DNA of 64,000 bases, taken from contig NZ_CP081864.1 of the NCBI RefSeq assembly GCF_019797845.1, positions 3,534,001 to 3,598,000 on the forward strand. The letters run 5' to 3'. The stretch comes from Symbiopectobacterium purcellii. Its GTDB lineage: Bacteria; Pseudomonadota; Gammaproteobacteria; Enterobacterales; Enterobacteriaceae. Position 1 is the stretch's first letter; each line of letters starts with the position of its first letter. The notes beneath the pieces are model-generated. The model was not told the DNA's origin, did not search any database, and saw only the letters and a program-made list of their open reading frames with translations. Of this stretch, positions 61,431-64,000 are shown one piece after another. Position numbers and translations under genes: made by a program.

Positions 61431-62108
61431 TCAGACTTTGATAATAGCTCGACTGTGCAGTAGATCTAATAACTGATCGGTCAAATTTGTTACCAATTGT
61501 TCTCCTTCCAAACGCAGCTCAGGCGCGTGTGGCGGCTCATAGACAGCATCGATACCGGTAAAATTGGTAAGCGTGCCGGCACGTGCTTTCTTATACAATC
61601 CTTTAGGATCGCGCGCTTCGCATACGGCCAATGGGGTATCGACAAACACTTCGATAAACTTTCCTTCCGGCAGCGATTCACGCACCATCTGGCGCTCTGC
61701 GCGGTGGGGGGAAATAAACGCTGTCAGCACCACCAGCCCGGCATCCACCATCAGGCTGGCCACCTCGCCCACGCGCCGAATATTTTCGCGCCGATCGGCA
61801 TCAGAAAAACCCAGATCGCGGCATAGCCCGTGGCGCACATTGTCACCATCAAGCAAATAGGTGCTGACACCGCGTTGGTGTAAGCGCTGTTCCAGTTGCC
61901 CTGCCAGCGTGGACTTTCCCGATCCTGACAGGCCAGTGAACCAGATAACCGCCCCTTGGTGGCGGTGCAATCGCTCCCGATCGCGGCGTGCCACCGGGTG
62001 ATCGTGCCAGACAATATTTTCATCACGGCTACTGTTTTCATCACGACTACTGTTGTCATCATGATGGCCATCAACGGCGTGATGCTTCTCTTCTGAAGGC
62101 AACGCCAT
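61431..62108 (-). CDS. cysC: Adenylylsulfate kinase
   Basis: CysC phosphorylates APS to PAPS in sulfate assimilation. The P-loop is [16 protein letters not shown], followed by [26 protein letters not shown] and the lid [27 protein letters not shown] 62108 follows GGAGGG, which lies in the last codons of cysN, and the two genes are separated by one base. Near the N-terminus the protein has a short tandem duplication (SSRDEN twice) between [10 protein letters not shown] and the conserved NIVWHDHPV, making it about 24 residues longer than E. coli CysC. Confidence 0.96.
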   Translation of the reverse strand: MALPSEEKHHAVDGHHDDNSSRDENSSRDENIVWHDHPVARRDRERLHRHQGAVIWFTGLSGSGKSTLAGQLEQRLHQRGVSTYLLDGDNVRHGLCRDLGFSDADRRENIRRVGEVASLMVDAGLVVLTAFISPHRAERQMVRESLPEGKFIEVFVDTPLAVCEARDPKGLYKKARAGTLTNFTGIDAVYEPPHAPELRLEGEQLVTNLTDQLLDLLHSRAIIKV

Positions 62109-62109
62109 G

Positions 62110-63537
62110 CTACTTCCCTCCCAGCAAATCGCGCGAACCCCAATGTGGGAAGTGGCGGCGCACCAGCGCATTCAACTCCAGCTCAAACGCACTGTAGGCA
62201 GACGGTTCCTGCGTCACCTGAGCGATCGCCTCGCGTACCAGCCCGGCACCGACGGTCACGTTGCTCAGTCTGTCGATAAAAATCATACCGCCCGTGGTGG
62301 CATTTTGCTGATAGGGCTCCAGCAGCAGCGGCTCATCAAAGGTCACATCCACCAGGCCAATGCCGTTCAACGGCAAACTCTCTGTGACGCGCTGCGTCAG
62401 CGAATTGATCTCAACCTGATACTGAATATTGTCCACCCGCGCGCGGGTTTTCTTGCCCGCCACCTTGATGTCATAGCTGTGTCCCGGCACCAAGGGTTGT
62501 TCCGCCATCCACACCACATTGATCTGCGCATGCTGCACCGCGCGCAGCTCATCTGCCTCCGGCACCAACAGATCGCCACGGCTGATATCCACTTCATCGG
62601 CCAGCACTAGCGTGATCGCCTCCTGCGCATGCGCCTGTTGCAGATCGCCATCAAAGGTCACGATGCGTGCCACGGAAGAGGTCACGCCAGAGGGCAACAC
62701 CCTCACGCGCTGCCCGACCTGCACCACGCCGGAGGCCAGCGTTCCGGCATAACCGCGAAAATCCAGGTTGGGCCGATTTACATATTGCACCGGGAAACGC
62801 ATCGGCTGCGCATCGCTGTCGCGCGTAACGTCGACCGTTTCCAGCACGTCCAGCAGCGTCGGGCCGCTGTACCACGGCATGGTGGTGCTCGGCGTCGCCA
62901 CGTTATCGCCATCCAGCGCAGAGATCGGCACGAAGGTCACTTGCAACGAAGACGGAAGCTGCTGAGCAAAATCGAGGTAATCCTGCTTGAACTGCTCAAA
63001 GACCGTTTGCTGGTAGTCCACCAGATCCATTTTGTTCACCGCCACCACCAGATGGCGGATGCCGAGCAACGTGGCAATAAAGCTATGGCGACGGGTTTGA
63101 TCCAGTACCCCTTTGCGCGCGTCGATCAACAGGATCGCCAGATCACAGTTCGAGGCCCCGGTCGCCATATTGCGGGTGTACTGCTCATGACCGGGGGTAT
63201 CGGCAATAATGAATTTGCGTCTTTCCGTGGAGAAATAGCGGTAAGCGACATCAATGGTAATGCCCTGCTCACGCTCGGCCTGCAAGCCGTCCACCAGCAA
63301 CGCCAGATCCAGCTTCTCCCCTTGTGTGCCTAACCGCTTGCTGTCGTTGTGTAACGTGGAAAGCTGATCTTCGTATATCTGACGCGTGTCATGCAGCAAA
63401 CGGCCAATCAAGGTACTTTTTCCGTCATCCACGCTGCCGCAGGTCAGAAAACGCAGTAAACTTTTATGCTGCTGCGCGTGCAAATAGGCTTCGACGCCAC
63501 CCTGTTCGGCAATCTGTTGTGCAATGCTTTGGTTCAT
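62110..63537 (-). CDS. cysN: Sulfate adenylyltransferase subunit 1 (GTPase)
   Basis: CysN hydrolyses GTP to drive ATP sulfurylase (CysDN), forming APS from sulfate. It is an EF-Tu-like GTPase of 475 residues, with G1 GSVDDGKST, switch I with [14 protein letters not shown]3 DTPGHEQY and G4 NKMDLV, followed by two beta-barrel domains. It lies 11 bases after cysD and directly before cysC. Confidence 0.97.
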   Translation of the reverse strand: MNQSIAQQIAEQGGVEAYLHAQQHKSLLRFLTCGSVDDGKSTLIGRLLHDTRQIYEDQLSTLHNDSKRLGTQGEKLDLALLVDGLQAEREQGITIDVAYRYFSTERRKFIIADTPGHEQYTRNMATGASNCDLAILLIDARKGVLDQTRRHSFIATLLGIRHLVVAVNKMDLVDYQQTVFEQFKQDYLDFAQQLPSSLQVTFVPISALDGDNVATPSTTMPWYSGPTLLDVLETVDVTRDSDAQPMRFPVQYVNRPNLDFRGYAGTLASGVVQVGQRVRVLPSGVTSSVARIVTFDGDLQQAHAQEAITLVLADEVDISRGDLLVPEADELRAVQHAQINVVWMAEQPLVPGHSYDIKVAGKKTRARVDNIQYQVEINSLTQRVTESLPLNGIGLVDVTFDEPLLLEPYQQNATTGGMIFIDRLSNVTVGAGLVREAIAQVTQEPSAYSAFELELNALVRRHFPHWGSRDLLGGK

Positions 63538-63548
63538 TTGACGATTCC

Positions 63549-64000
63549 TTAGAAATACCCTTGACGCTTTTTTAGTTCCATCGAACCGGCCTGATCCCGG
63601 TCAATGACGCGCCCTTGCCGTTCGCTGGTGGTCGAGATCAGCATCTCTTCAATAATTTCCGGTAGCGTCTGCGCGTGTGATTCCACCGCGCCGGTCAACG
63701 GCCAGCAGCCGAGGGTACGGAAGCGCACCATACGTTGCTCAATCACTTCGCCCGGTTGCAGATCGATACGATCGTCATCCACCATCAGCAACATGCCATC
63801 ACGCTCCAGCACCGGACGCGGGGCGGCCAGATAGAGCGGCACAATGTCGATATTTTCCAGATAGATGTATTGCCAGATATCCAGTTCCGTCCAGTTGGAG
63901 AGCGGAAACACGCGAATGCTTTCCCCTTTGTTAATCTGGCCGTTGTAGTTATGCCACAGCTCTGGGCGCTGATTTTTCGGGTCCCAGCGATGAAACCGGT
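63549..64000 (-). CDS. cysD: Sulfate adenylyltransferase subunit 2 (5' end outside window)
   Basis: CysD is the catalytic ATP sulfurylase subunit. Only the C-terminal half, about 150 residues, is in the window. The frame runs on to the edge with [18 protein letters not shown], then [27 protein letters not shown] and the C-terminal [11 protein letters not shown] and [24 protein letters not shown], as in E. coli. It starts the cysDNC operon. Confidence 0.96.
   Translation of the reverse strand, partial: RFHRWDPKNQRPELWHNYNGQINKGESIRVFPLSNWTELDIWQYIYLENIDIVPLYLAAPRPVLERDGMLLMVDDDRIDLQPGEVIEQRMVRFRTLGCWPLTGAVESHAQTLPEIIEEMLISTTSERQGRVIDRDQAGSMELKKRQGYF

Overview
The window is chromosomal DNA of an enterobacterium. 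Nearly every gene matches its Escherichia coli counterpart closely (AtoDAEB, ProVWX, EmrRAB, PssA, MetNIQ, RpoS, CysCN). The kdgT-kduI pectin-catabolism pair, the complete methionine-salvage set and an allantoate/oxamate locus point to a soft-rot or plant-associated relative (Pectobacteriaceae: Dickeya, Brenneria, Lonsdalea, Pectobacterium). That placement is an inference from gene content. The species cannot be fixed from sequence reading alone.

Layout. 1-4976: end of atoC and the sigma-54-driven atoDAEB operon (short-chain fatty acid use), with a palindromic AtoC site and a textbook -24/-12 promoter. 5057-11436: methionine salvage (mtnK, mtnA, mtnDCB, mtnE and an omega-amidase), with MetJ boxes in both divergent control regions. 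11769-20045: a ureide locus with allantoate amidohydrolase, ureidoglycine aminotransferase, a polar amino-acid-type ABC transporter, an RpiR regulator, and an AtzG/AtzE (HpxX/HpxY) pair. 20063-24166: an ERIC repeat, then proVWX (glycine betaine/proline uptake). 24252-31519: ygaY-type MFS pump, ygaZH and the emrR-emrA-emrB multidrug system, with an intact IS903-type element between emrR and emrA. 31814-38983: yfiF, trxC, tapT, a frameshifted pat and pssA. 39198-42228: an IclR regulator, kdgT and kduI. 42897-48089: an rRNA operon on the minus strand (16S, tRNA-Ile, tRNA-Ala, 23S, 5S). 48500-54965: gmhB, metNIQ, rcsF, trmO, proS. 55067-64000: rpoS, nlpD, pcm, truD, ispF, ispD, ftsB, ygbE, cysC, cysN and part of cysD, all on the minus strand. 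The usual surE between truD and pcm is missing.

The most interesting unexplained signal is a dispersed, roughly 235-255 bp repeat present three times (11481-11734, 31525-31777, 42421-42655). The copies have diverged in sequence, but at least four consecutive hairpins are kept by paired changes. All three copies lie between convergently transcribed units, and none lies in a promoter region. This suggests a structured RNA or a transcription-boundary element rather than junk or a protein gene.

Two genes carry single-base length changes in G-runs (pat, one G short; emrB, one G extra). These are either sequencing errors or real homopolymer mutations. Several gene borders differ from E. coli (an rRNA operon joining pssA-side and gmhB-side flanks, and proS next to rpoS), consistent with rearrangement, including recombination between rRNA operons.
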